Of a stretch of 64,000 nt of DNA, positions 54,912 through 63,436 are shown one piece after another (position 1 is the stretch's first letter; every line of letters starts with the position of its first letter). The position numbers were made by a program, and so were the translations under genes. Origin of the DNA: Olivibacter jilunii. Lineage in GTDB: Bacteria; Bacteroidota; Bacteroidia; Sphingobacteriales; Sphingobacteriaceae. The stretch spans positions 248,001-312,000 of the forward strand of contig NZ_LR027849.1 in NCBI RefSeq assembly GCF_900607235.1, given 5' to 3'. The notes beneath the pieces are model-generated. The model made no database searches. It saw only the letters and a list, made by a program, of their open reading frames with translations, and had not been told where the DNA came from.

Positions 54912-54946
54912 CTATCATCTTGATAGGTCCTTTATCAAAATGATAG
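54912..54946. promoter_or_regulatory. Two 15-bp dyads (activator-binding site candidate)
   Basis: CTATCA-TCT-TGATAG (54912-54926) and TTATCA-AAA-TGATAG (54932-54946). Both follow YTATCA-N3-TGATAG, 20 bp apart centre to centre, so they lie on nearly the same face of the helix. They sit between the Kdp row (minus) and the ECF sigma gene (plus). Position and pairing suit an NtrC-type enhancer. Confidence 0.6.
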
Positions 54947-55031
54947 GATGATTGGCCGTTTATATTAGCGATTAATTCGGATGTTTTTCCAAGCGATGAA
55001 TCGGAGCGTCAAAAAAATAATCCGCTATTTT

Positions 55032-55047
55032 ACGCAAACGGTTGCGT
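55032..55047. promoter_or_regulatory. LacI-family operator upstream of the ECF sigma gene
   Basis: ACGCAAACGGTTGCGT is a 16-bp palindrome with the central CG and GCAA/TTGC half-sites typical of LacI/PurR-type operators; it differs from the E. coli PurR consensus at one position. It lies 148 nt upstream of the sigma-factor start codon. No LacI-family gene with a LacI-type DNA-binding domain is in the window. Confidence 0.6.
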
Positions 55048-55194
55048 TTGTAACTGGTTTGTTATACTCTTTTTTTTTCTCTAGCATTGTGAAAAGCTAA
55101 CTGATCATACCTGTCTTAAAGACATTTTGGGAAAAGCAATGCGCTCGTATAAGCGATACTTTTATTTACACGGTTGGGTACAAATTTTTGAAAG

Positions 55195-55803
55195 ATGAAG
55201 GCCTATTTTAATCCCGATGAATCTATCTTAATCAAGAAATTGGCGAATGGTAGCGAAAAAGCATTTTACACACTATATGGTAAATACTTTAAACGGGTTT
55301 ATTCATTTGTTTTAGCTTATGTTAAATCATCGGATTTAACCGAAGATGTCTGTCAGGAGATATTTATTAAAATATGGCATAATCGAGCGAGTTTAGTGGA
55401 AATAAAATCTTTCAAGGCCTACCTTTTCACGATCACTCGAAATCACACCCTGAATATTTTAAGAAAGGCAAGCAATTCCCGTATTAAGATGGTAGAAGTA
55501 CTGAGCTATTATCCAACCAATGAAAAAACGACAGAAAACGAAGTTCAATTGAAAGAATATCAACGTTATTTGCATGAAACGTTGGATGGTTTATCACCTA
55601 CCGCTCGACGTATATTCAAGCTTTGCCGCGAAGAGCAAAAAACCTATGATCAAGTAGCTCGTGAGTTGGGTATAAGTCGAAATGCAATAAAAAAACATAT
55701 GGTTCAAACGATGAAAACGCTCAAAGCCCTTATCGAGGGGCCATTAGAGGTACGTTGGTGCATTTTCTTTTGGATGAACATTGCCATCTCAGCTTTCATT
55801 TAA
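55195..55803 (+). CDS. ECF-type RNA polymerase sigma factor (FecI-like)
   Basis: A 202-aa protein. Region 2 (about 20-90) shows AFYTLYGKYFKRVYSFVLAYVK, DVCQEIFIKIW and FKAYLFTITRN, and region 4 (about 120-175) shows LSPTARRIFKLCREEQKTYDQVARELGIS with a helix-turn-helix. After region 4 comes a hydrophobic tail (WCIFFWMNIAISAFI), as in many Bacteroidota relatives. It should direct transcription of a SusC/SusD pair under control of a FecR anti-sigma factor. The matching FecR and STN-type SusC genes lie 2.9 kb downstream, separated by a copper ATPase gene. Confidence 0.92.
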   Translation: MKAYFNPDESILIKKLANGSEKAFYTLYGKYFKRVYSFVLAYVKSSDLTEDVCQEIFIKIWHNRASLVEIKSFKAYLFTITRNHTLNILRKASNSRIKMVEVLSYYPTNEKTTENEVQLKEYQRYLHETLDGLSPTARRIFKLCREEQKTYDQVARELGISRNAIKKHMVQTMKTLKALIEGPLEVRWCIFFWMNIAISAFI

Positions 55804-55952
55804 TTTTTAGCATATCGATAACAATTTCAAATTAATGGTCAAAGCTGTTGGACAAGATATAAGTAAATCTTACAAATCAATCCTATAATTTCATAATAAA
55901 ACATGGTGATATTGTTGCCAATTTTGTATTGCAAAAACAAAGCAATCAGCAT

Positions 55953-58361
55953 ATGGCGACTAAAGAAACAGTTTATATTCCATTAACCGATGTAGAAAGT
56001 GAACACTGCGCATTAATAGTCGAGAAAGGACTTGCACAGATAAGTGGAGTAGAAAGCCACCAAGTAGAACTGAATAACCACAGGGCAGCTATTAGGGTAA
56101 CGGATAACGCCGTAATTGGGGAAGCTGTGAAGGTCATTAAAGATTTAGGTTACGGAGTTCCCACAGTCAAAAATTCATTTCCGGTATTAGGCATGACATG
56201 TGCTTCTTGTGCCGCGAGCGCTGAAAGCATTGTCAAGTACCAAGACGGGGTTGTCAGCGCCGCTGTAAACTTTGCAACCGGCAATCTTACGGTTGAGTAC
56301 CTGCCAAATATGACCAATGCTGCCAAACTGCAAGAGGCTGTTCGAGGAGTAGGTTACGATTTACTGATTGAAGATGAAACCAAACAGCAGGAAACATTAG
56401 AAGCTATCCATGCAGATAAATTTAAGAAGCTAAAAAATAAAACGATATGGGCCGTATTACTATCGCTTCCTGTAGTGATTATTGGGATGTTCTTAATGGA
56501 TATGCCTTTCGCCAATGAAATAATGTGGTTTTTCTCAACCCCTGTTGTTTTATGGTTAGGTAAAGACTTCTTTGTCAACGCGTGGAAACAGACGAAGCAC
56601 CGTTCTGCCAATATGGATACATTGGTAGCACTAAGTACAGGTATAGCCTATCTGTTCAGCGTGTTTAATATGCTTTTCTTGGATTTCTGGCATCAAAGAG
56701 GATTACACGCACACGTTTACTTTGAGGCAGCGGCTGTCATTGTTGCATTCATACTGTTAGGCAAGTTATTAGAAGAGAAAGCAAAAGGTAATACCTCTTC
56801 CGCGATCAAAAAACTAATGGGCTTGCAGCCAAAAACAGTTATTGTAATTGAAACTAATGGTAATGAAAGACAAAAAGCGATTGAAGATGTGAATGAGGGT
56901 GATATAATTCTCGTAAAACCAGGAGAAAAAATCGCAGTGGACGGTTTGGTTATATCGGGAACATCTTATGTAGATGAAAGTATGTTGAGTGGTGAGCCTG
57001 TACCGGTATTAAAGAAGGAAGACGAAAAAGTATTTGCCGGTACCATTAACCAGAAAGGTAGCTTCCGGTTCAAAGCGGTAAAAGTGGGCAAGGAAACCAT
57101 GCTTGCACAAATCATTAAAATGGTGCAGGACGCGCAGGGAAGCAAAGCACCTGTACAAAAGCTGGTAGATAAGATTGCTGGTATTTTTGTTCCTGTCGTG
57201 ATTGCTATTGCTATTTTTACATTCCTTTTATGGTTTATTCTCGGAGGAGATAATGGAGTTGTACAAGGTTTATTGGCAGCCGTTACGGTATTGGTAATTG
57301 CCTGTCCCTGTGCTCTGGGCTTGGCGACACCGACGGCCATTATGGTAGGTGTGGGAAGAGGTGCTGAAAAAGGTATTTTGATTAAGGATGCAGAAAGTCT
57401 TGAATTAGCGAAAAAAGTAAATGCAATCGTATTAGATAAAACCGGAACAGTTACGGAAGGCAGACCGCAGGTAACCGGTATGCTGTGGTTGAATAATGAT
57501 GATGCAGCCAAAGATATTCTACTGAGTATCGAAAAGCAGTCAGAGCATCCATTGGCAGAAGCCGTGGTAAAACATTTAGGAGGAATAGAAACCACCGCTT
57601 TATCACGGTTTGACAGCATCACAGGTAAAGGCGTAAAAGCCGACTATCATAACGAAACCTATTACGTCGGTAATAAAAAGCTGTTGGTGGAAAATAACAT
57701 TACTATTGCAGAGCAGCTTTTACAGCAAGCTAGCCAATGGGGTGAGCAGTCTAAAACCGTTATTTGGTTTTCCAATAGCACACAAGCACTTTCTGTCATT
57801 GCGATTGCTGACCAAATTAAAGCTACTTCGATACAGGCCATCAAGGAAATACAAGATATGGGTATTGACCTATATATGCTTACCGGTGATAACAAAGCAA
57901 CCGCTAAAGCGATTGCACAACAAACAGGCATTAAGCACTACAAGGCCGAGGTTTTGCCGCAGGACAAAGCCGATTTTATAAAAGAATTGCAAAGGCAAGG
58001 CAAATTAGTGGCGATGGTTGGTGATGGTATCAACGATAGCACCGCTCTTGCAACTGCCGATGTAAGTATAGCAATGGGAAAAGGAAGTGATATTGCAATG
58101 GATGTTGCGAAAATGACTATCATTTCCTCAGATTTGACTAAAATAGCGCAGGCTATCCGCTTGTCAAAGCAGACGGTGACTACCATTAAACAAAATTTGT
58201 TTTGGGCATTTATCTATAATGTTATCGGTATTCCGGTTGCCGCAGGTATACTCTACCCAATAAATGGTTTCTTGCTGAATCCCATGATTGCAGGTGCAGC
58301 GATGGCATTAAGTAGTGTAAGTGTAGTAAGCAATAGTTTGAGGTTGAAGTGGAAGAAGTAA
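55953..58361 (+). CDS. copA: Copper-translocating P-type ATPase (CopA-like)
   Basis: The start is set at MATKETVYIPL, where the family usually begins; an upstream Met (55929) adds 8 residues. The 802-aa protein has two N-terminal heavy-metal domains: the first (to about 65) has only one Cys (SEHC) and no CxxC, the second has the CxxC pair Cys83/Cys86 in GMTCASC. The ion-path motif CPC is at 451-453, the phosphorylated Asp495 lies in DKTGT, SEHPLAEAV is the class-typical nucleotide motif, and MVGDGINDSTALATADVS forms the hinge. It should export Cu(I) from the cytoplasm. It sits between an ECF sigma gene and its likely FecR, an odd place, and ends in a strong terminator. Confidence 0.93.
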   Translation: MATKETVYIPLTDVESEHCALIVEKGLAQISGVESHQVELNNHRAAIRVTDNAVIGEAVKVIKDLGYGVPTVKNSFPVLGMTCASCAASAESIVKYQDGVVSAAVNFATGNLTVEYLPNMTNAAKLQEAVRGVGYDLLIEDETKQQETLEAIHADKFKKLKNKTIWAVLLSLPVVIIGMFLMDMPFANEIMWFFSTPVVLWLGKDFFVNAWKQTKHRSANMDTLVALSTGIAYLFSVFNMLFLDFWHQRGLHAHVYFEAAAVIVAFILLGKLLEEKAKGNTSSAIKKLMGLQPKTVIVIETNGNERQKAIEDVNEGDIILVKPGEKIAVDGLVISGTSYVDESMLSGEPVPVLKKEDEKVFAGTINQKGSFRFKAVKVGKETMLAQIIKMVQDAQGSKAPVQKLVDKIAGIFVPVVIAIAIFTFLLWFILGGDNGVVQGLLAAVTVLVIACPCALGLATPTAIMVGVGRGAEKGILIKDAESLELAKKVNAIVLDKTGTVTEGRPQVTGMLWLNNDDAAKDILLSIEKQSEHPLAEAVVKHLGGIETTALSRFDSITGKGVKADYHNETYYVGNKKLLVENNITIAEQLLQQASQWGEQSKTVIWFSNSTQALSVIAIADQIKATSIQAIKEIQDMGIDLYMLTGDNKATAKAIAQQTGIKHYKAEVLPQDKADFIKELQRQGKLVAMVGDGINDSTALATADVSIAMGKGSDIAMDVAKMTIISSDLTKIAQAIRLSKQTVTTIKQNLFWAFIYNVIGIPVAAGILYPINGFLLNPMIAGAAMALSSVSVVSNSLRLKWKK

Positions 58362-58480
58362 GCAAGCATTTGTCCTGATTTTGATTTCCATTGATGCCTG
58401 CGGGAACTGTGCGGCGGAACGATAATCCAAACCAAGTTACGATACGCTAAAAAATTCGTCGAATAAGGTACGAACGGGAA

Positions 58481-58518
58481 AAAACAAGATGATTCAGTAT
58501 TAATCATCTTGTTTTTTT
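58481..58518 (+). terminator. Rho-independent terminator after copA
   Basis: AAAACAAGATGATT pairs perfectly with AATCATCTTGTTTT around a 7-nt loop, and a run of T residues follows. It lies 119 nt after the copA stop and 168 nt before the fecR-like start; the remaining sequence of that 324-nt gap shows no gene. Confidence 0.85.
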
Positions 58519-58685
58519 AATTTTTTTTTAATGATTGCAGATAAATCAGTGAAAGCAAATCTACGCAACCCATGAAAAGCTAATTTACAATTCTCAGATT
58601 TTTAAAAAAGTTTTATTTCTTAGGTACCCTAAATGAGCGTTCGGGTGTCTTAAATTATGTAGTTCCGATAAACTGCATAAACGAG

Positions 58686-59801
58686 ATGAACAAAGACGCT
58701 TTTTATAAAGAATTAATCCACAGATACCGCGCCGGCTCCGCTACAGAAGAGGAGTTGGAAGCGTTCTATCATCTTGTCCAATCGGGCGAAATAGATCATT
58801 ATCTAAGCGAAATAATGGAGGACCATTTCTGTGGGGGGCGTCCGAAGAGCAGACTTTCGTTAAATTTCGGTTATGCAGCCGCTATCGTTATATGTTTCGT
58901 TTCCGGACTTGTTTTCTTTTACTATCAAAATCACCATCATAACCGTGCGATAATTCAACCACCCGAAGAGATAACAGCAGCTAAAGATCAGGCAATTCTA
59001 ACGCTGGCAGATGGCACTAAAATCAAGCTGGATTCAACCCGAAGCGAAAGCGAAAATACAGATGGGTTTCAAGTGTTAAGTAAACTAAAAGCAGTTATAG
59101 GTTACAATAAGGATGCAACAAAGGAAGGCGAAGCTTTGGTATATCATGAGATTGCGATACCAAATGGTGGAAAGTACAAAGTGATATTGAGTGATGGAAC
59201 CAAAGTATGGCTCAATGCCGGCAGCAAACTCAAATTTCCTGTTCGATTTAGTAAGGCCCGGCGGGAGGTTGAACTTGATGGTGAAGCCTATTTTGAAGTC
59301 GAGTCGAAGATTTCCAAACGAGAAAACCAACCATTTACGGTCCATACGCGATATCAAGATATTCAGGTGCTCGGTACAAGCTTTAATATAAAGGCTTATC
59401 AGGACGAGCCCAGCGAAACCTCGACACTTGTCACAGGTCGTGTAAACGTAATAAACAAGCGCACCCGGCAAATTTTACAGTTAAATCCCGGAAAAGAGTT
59501 GACCTTAAGTAAAGCAGCAGCTGTGACTTCGGTAAGTGATGCAGACATAGAAGAAGTTTTGGCTTGGAAGCATGGGGACTTTGTTTTCAATGAAACACCC
59601 ATATACGAAATCATGAAGCAATTGGCTAGATGGTATGACGTGGAAGTGGATTTTGGAAGTGTTGCGAACAATATCTATAGTGGATATATACCCCGAGATG
59701 CCAATTTGAAACAAGTCTTAGACATGATGGAAAGAACCGGGGAATTAAAATTTGACATGAATAACAGAAAGATTTACGTAAAAACTAAGATGCCTATGTA
59801 A
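58686..59801 (+). CDS. FecR-type anti-sigma factor
   Basis: A 371-aa protein with a short cytoplasmic domain (1-60), one membrane span (about 60-78; FGYAAAIVICFVSGLVFFYY), and a periplasmic FecR domain (about 150-260; IAIPNGGKYKVILSDGTKVWLNAGS, VELDGEAYFEV, VLGTSFNIKAY). The C-terminal segment (about 300-370; FNETPIYEIMKQLARWYDVEVDF) is the DUF4974 part that contacts the STN domain of the transporter. It should hold the sigma factor at 55195 inactive until the SusC partner signals glycan binding. It lies 112 nt before that transporter gene. Confidence 0.92.
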   Translation: MNKDAFYKELIHRYRAGSATEEELEAFYHLVQSGEIDHYLSEIMEDHFCGGRPKSRLSLNFGYAAAIVICFVSGLVFFYYQNHHHNRAIIQPPEEITAAKDQAILTLADGTKIKLDSTRSESENTDGFQVLSKLKAVIGYNKDATKEGEALVYHEIAIPNGGKYKVILSDGTKVWLNAGSKLKFPVRFSKARREVELDGEAYFEVESKISKRENQPFTVHTRYQDIQVLGTSFNIKAYQDEPSETSTLVTGRVNVINKRTRQILQLNPGKELTLSKAAAVTSVSDADIEEVLAWKHGDFVFNETPIYEIMKQLARWYDVEVDFGSVANNIYSGYIPRDANLKQVLDMMERTGELKFDMNNRKIYVKTKMPM

Positions 59802-59816
59802 AAATCGTATATGAAA

Positions 59817-59846
59817 AAACCGGTAGCGATGCCGCGCTGCCGGTTT
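59817..59846 (+). terminator. Hairpin between fecR-like and susC-like genes
   Basis: AAACCGGTAGCG and CGCTGCCGGTTT form a 12-bp stem with one wobble pair around a 6-nt loop. It could end the regulator transcript so that the transporter gene is read mainly from its own sigma-dependent promoter, or act as a partial attenuator. Confidence 0.65.
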
Positions 59847-59913
59847 AAATTGGCGCAAGTCAATTTGCCTAAAAAGTTAAATAAACTAATCGACTAACTT
59901 AATTTACAAATGT

Positions 59914-62900
59914 ATGAATTTAACTATTCAATACAAAGCACCCTATTGGCCTAAAAGTCACCGATCTTCTTGGACTTTTTTTGGTTTAAATGTATTAAAA
60001 ATCAGTAAGTTAACAATTTTTATATTACTGCTTTCATTACTGCAGGTGTCGGGTAAAGTGTTCTCGCAGGAAATTAATCTCTCGGTAAAAAACGCACCCT
60101 TAGCCTCCATCTTGAAATCAATCAGCAAGCAAAGCGGCTACCGTCTTTTCTATAATAGTAAGCTGTTACAGCAGGCAAAGCCTGTTACGATTAACTTACA
60201 ACATGCTTCTTTGGAAGAAAGTCTTGAAAAAGCCTTAGCCGGTCAGACACTGGCCTATAGTATAGAGGACAAATCGATTGTCATTCGTAACCAAGTCGAG
60301 CAGTCAACGCCCCCTATACAAAGTGTGGTACAACAGCTTAGAGTTGGTGGTTTAGTGAAAGACGAAGCCGGCTTGCCCTTAGCTGGCGTAAGCGTTCAAG
60401 AAAAGGGGGTGAAGAATGGTACCTTAACCGATTCACAAGGAAGGTTCAGTCTCAATCTAAGTAAAAATAATGCCATGTTGGTTTTCACGTACCTGGGTTA
60501 TACCCCAAGAGAAATTGCTGTTACAGAAAACCTAATTGAAGTGATTTTGGAACAAGATCTAGCCAACTTAGATGAAGTGGTGGTAGTAGGTTATGGAACG
60601 CAGAACAAAGCGCTTGTAACCGGCGCGGTTTCGCAGATTAGCGGTGAAGTGTTACAAAATCGGCCCATATCGCGTGTGAGCCAGGCTTTGCAAGGGCAGA
60701 TGCCAGGTCTCAATATTATCACCGGTAGCAGTGGCGGAGCACCTAATGCTACACAGAATATCAATGTCCGCGGATTTACGGGACTGGGAACGACTGGCGG
60801 ACCACTGGTCGTTATCGATGGTGTACAAGGAGGAGATATCAATGCATTAAATCCGGATGATATCGAGAATATTTCTGTGCTGAAGGATGCAGCATCCGCG
60901 GCTATTTATGGATCAAGCGCTCCTTACGGTGTTATCTTAATTACAACAAAACAAGGTAAAAAAGGAAGTAAACCAGCTATTACTTACAATAATACCTTGG
61001 GATGGGCCGCGCCGATCAATTTGCCAACCATGCTGAATTCACTGGATTTTGCCAACTTGTATAATGAGGCAGCGACGAATGGAGGGCGAAGTGAAATATT
61101 TAGTCAGGAAACGATCGATCGTATCATTGCTTATCAAAACGGATCCTTTAAGGACGAAACGATCGCCAATCCGCAACCCGGTGCAAATGATTATTATACC
61201 TGGGGGAATGGAAACGCTAACAATGATTGGTTTAAAGTATACTTTAAAGATCTCGCATTCAGCCAACAACATAATGTAGGTGTTTCCGGTGGTTCCGAAA
61301 ATACCACTTATTACGTCGGCTTGGGGTATAACGATAGGGCCGGTATGTACAATTATGGTGATGATTCGTATAAGCGCTTTAACGTTCGTACCAACATCAC
61401 CACATCGGTAGCGAAGTGGTTAGACTTTAGCTACCGTGGAAGCTTTTCAAAAGAACTTAGCAACTCACCTAATACCTATTCAGGAAAAACAGGAGGGAAC
61501 TATATGCATCAGATCGCTCGAAAGTGGCCAAGTGTTCCCCTTTTTAATCCTGATGGCAATTATTCAGATGCCAGCGATGTATTGCTTCACCAACAAGGTG
61601 GACGATCCAAATCAACGCTTGACAAAGCTTTATTGACCGGCGAGTTTATCTTCAAATTGGCGACCGGCTGGACGGCGACGGTTAATTATACATTTGATGG
61701 GACATTCCAAGATCAAAACGCTCACACCAAGACGCTCTATTCAGTACGTCCAGATGGTTCGCAATACCAGATAGGTGGTACTTATCCGAACGGATTTAGC
61801 CGATCGAACTACCGTATTCAGCATCACATCGTCAACGCATTTACCAAATATGAAAAGCAACTGGACGATCATTTCTTTAGTATAATGGGTGGTTTTGTTC
61901 GTGATTACACGGACTATCAGCGTTATGCGGCCAGCAATAGCCAACTCTATTCCGATAATATCCCCTCTTTATCCGGAACTTATGGACCGGCACCGTCTAT
62001 CAGTGATTTTACTCGAAAACTGGCTTCCGATGGTTTTTTCGGACGTTTTAATTACAACTATAAGCAAAAATATTTATTCGAATTCAATGGGCGTTATGAT
62101 GGTACATCACGCTTTCTCGGTCCGGTTCGTTGGAAGTTCTATCCGGGCGTTTCCGTAGGATGGAATGTCGATAAAGAAATCTTTTTTGAATCGATTAAAA
62201 CAACAGTCAATAGCTTTAAATTGAGGGGCTCTTATGGATCACTGGGCGATCAGGCTTTTATTGATCCGGACCCGAGCAACCCGAATTGGTACCCATTCTA
62301 TCCAAGTTTGGGTACTTCAAGTCCACCGAGTACTAATTGGCTTTTTGGGGGTAACCAACAAGCAGCTGTGTCACCACCGGGCTTGATCAATCCGGATTTA
62401 ACCTGGGTGACGACCACCTCGTTGAACATCGGAACCGAAATCGGCTTATTGCAGGATCGTTTGAATGCCTCCTTCGATTGGTATATCCGTAAAGCGGACG
62501 ATTTTGCCGGGCCCGCCCAGGCTTTACCTAGTGTCTTAGGTAATACGCCTCCTAGTGCAAATAACGCAGCCATGGAAACGCGGGGCTTCGAATTGAGTTT
62601 ACAATGGCGCGATCGAATCGGAGAGGTTAACTACGGTCTACGCGCAGTATTGAGTGATTATCGAGGAAAGGTAACCCGTTATCCGAATCCAACAGGTTTA
62701 AATAGTACTTGGTATGCAGGCCAGCAAATGGGCGATATCTGGGGCTATACTACTTATGGCCTTTTCCAAAATCAGGCAGAAATTGATGCGGCTCCCTCGC
62801 AACAGCGTATATCTGGCCAGACATGGAAACCGGGAGATGTACGATATGTGGATCTGAACAACAACGGCATTATTGATTTTGGCGACAACACGATTTCCAA

Positions 62901-63420
62901 TCCGGGAGACAGAAGTGTTATCGGTAATAATACGCCCCGTTTCGCTTACGGTTTCACGGGGGATCTCAGCTGGAAAAATATCGATTTTATGTTTTTTATC
63001 CAGGGAATCGCAAAGCGTGATGCATGGGTTGGGTCCAATTATTTTTGGGGTATTGTGGGCGACGAATGGCAAAGCTCACCTTTCAACGTGCACCAAGATC
63101 GTTGGAGTCCGGATAACCCCAATGGCTATTTTCCGAAGTTTTACTTAACTGGCGAGAATGGAAAGAATACGCAGACACAAACGCGTTATTTGCAGAACGC
63201 AGCTTATTTGAGATTGAAAAATATTCAGCTGGGCTATTCACTGCCCAAGTCTTGGTTGGAAAAAATAGGTTTCAGTAAAGTGCGATTCTATGTCAGTGTA
63301 GAAAATGTTTTCACGATTACGGATTTGATCAAAACAATGGATCCCGAGCTGTCGATTAGCGATGCCAAGATCTATCCCTTACAGCGGACCTATGCAGCGG
63401 GTGTGAATTTGTCTTTTTAA
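59914..63420 (+). CDS. SusC/RagA TonB-dependent transducer with STN domain
   Basis: A 1168-aa protein with a long N-terminal signal (hydrophobic stretch about 30-50, ending near VFSQ), then an STN secretin/TonB signalling domain (about 52-125; LASILKSISKQSGYRLFYN, LEESLEKALAGQTLAYSIE). A carboxypeptidase-regulatory-like domain (about 145-215), the plug with DEVVVVGYGTQNKALVTGAVSQI and VIDGVQGG, and the barrel ending in AAGVNLSF follow. The STN domain talks to the FecR protein encoded 112 nt upstream. The SusD partner follows 16 nt downstream. The glycan imported cannot be told, because the enzymes of this locus lie beyond the window. Confidence 0.94.
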   Translation: MNLTIQYKAPYWPKSHRSSWTFFGLNVLKISKLTIFILLLSLLQVSGKVFSQEINLSVKNAPLASILKSISKQSGYRLFYNSKLLQQAKPVTINLQHASLEESLEKALAGQTLAYSIEDKSIVIRNQVEQSTPPIQSVVQQLRVGGLVKDEAGLPLAGVSVQEKGVKNGTLTDSQGRFSLNLSKNNAMLVFTYLGYTPREIAVTENLIEVILEQDLANLDEVVVVGYGTQNKALVTGAVSQISGEVLQNRPISRVSQALQGQMPGLNIITGSSGGAPNATQNINVRGFTGLGTTGGPLVVIDGVQGGDINALNPDDIENISVLKDAASAAIYGSSAPYGVILITTKQGKKGSKPAITYNNTLGWAAPINLPTMLNSLDFANLYNEAATNGGRSEIFSQETIDRIIAYQNGSFKDETIANPQPGANDYYTWGNGNANNDWFKVYFKDLAFSQQHNVGVSGGSENTTYYVGLGYNDRAGMYNYGDDSYKRFNVRTNITTSVAKWLDFSYRGSFSKELSNSPNTYSGKTGGNYMHQIARKWPSVPLFNPDGNYSDASDVLLHQQGGRSKSTLDKALLTGEFIFKLATGWTATVNYTFDGTFQDQNAHTKTLYSVRPDGSQYQIGGTYPNGFSRSNYRIQHHIVNAFTKYEKQLDDHFFSIMGGFVRDYTDYQRYAASNSQLYSDNIPSLSGTYGPAPSISDFTRKLASDGFFGRFNYNYKQKYLFEFNGRYDGTSRFLGPVRWKFYPGVSVGWNVDKEIFFESIKTTVNSFKLRGSYGSLGDQAFIDPDPSNPNWYPFYPSLGTSSPPSTNWLFGGNQQAAVSPPGLINPDLTWVTTTSLNIGTEIGLLQDRLNASFDWYIRKADDFAGPAQALPSVLGNTPPSANNAAMETRGFELSLQWRDRIGEVNYGLRAVLSDYRGKVTRYPNPTGLNSTWYAGQQMGDIWGYTTYGLFQNQAEIDAAPSQQRISGQTWKPGDVRYVDLNNNGIIDFGDNTISNPGDRSVIGNNTPRFAYGFTGDLSWKNIDFMFFIQGIAKRDAWVGSNYFWGIVGDEWQSSPFNVHQDRWSPDNPNGYFPKFYLTGENGKNTQTQTRYLQNAAYLRLKNIQLGYSLPKSWLEKIGFSKVRFYVSVENVFTITDLIKTMDPELSISDAKIYPLQRTYAAGVNLSF

Positions 63421-63436
63421 AGTTTATTCAAACGAT

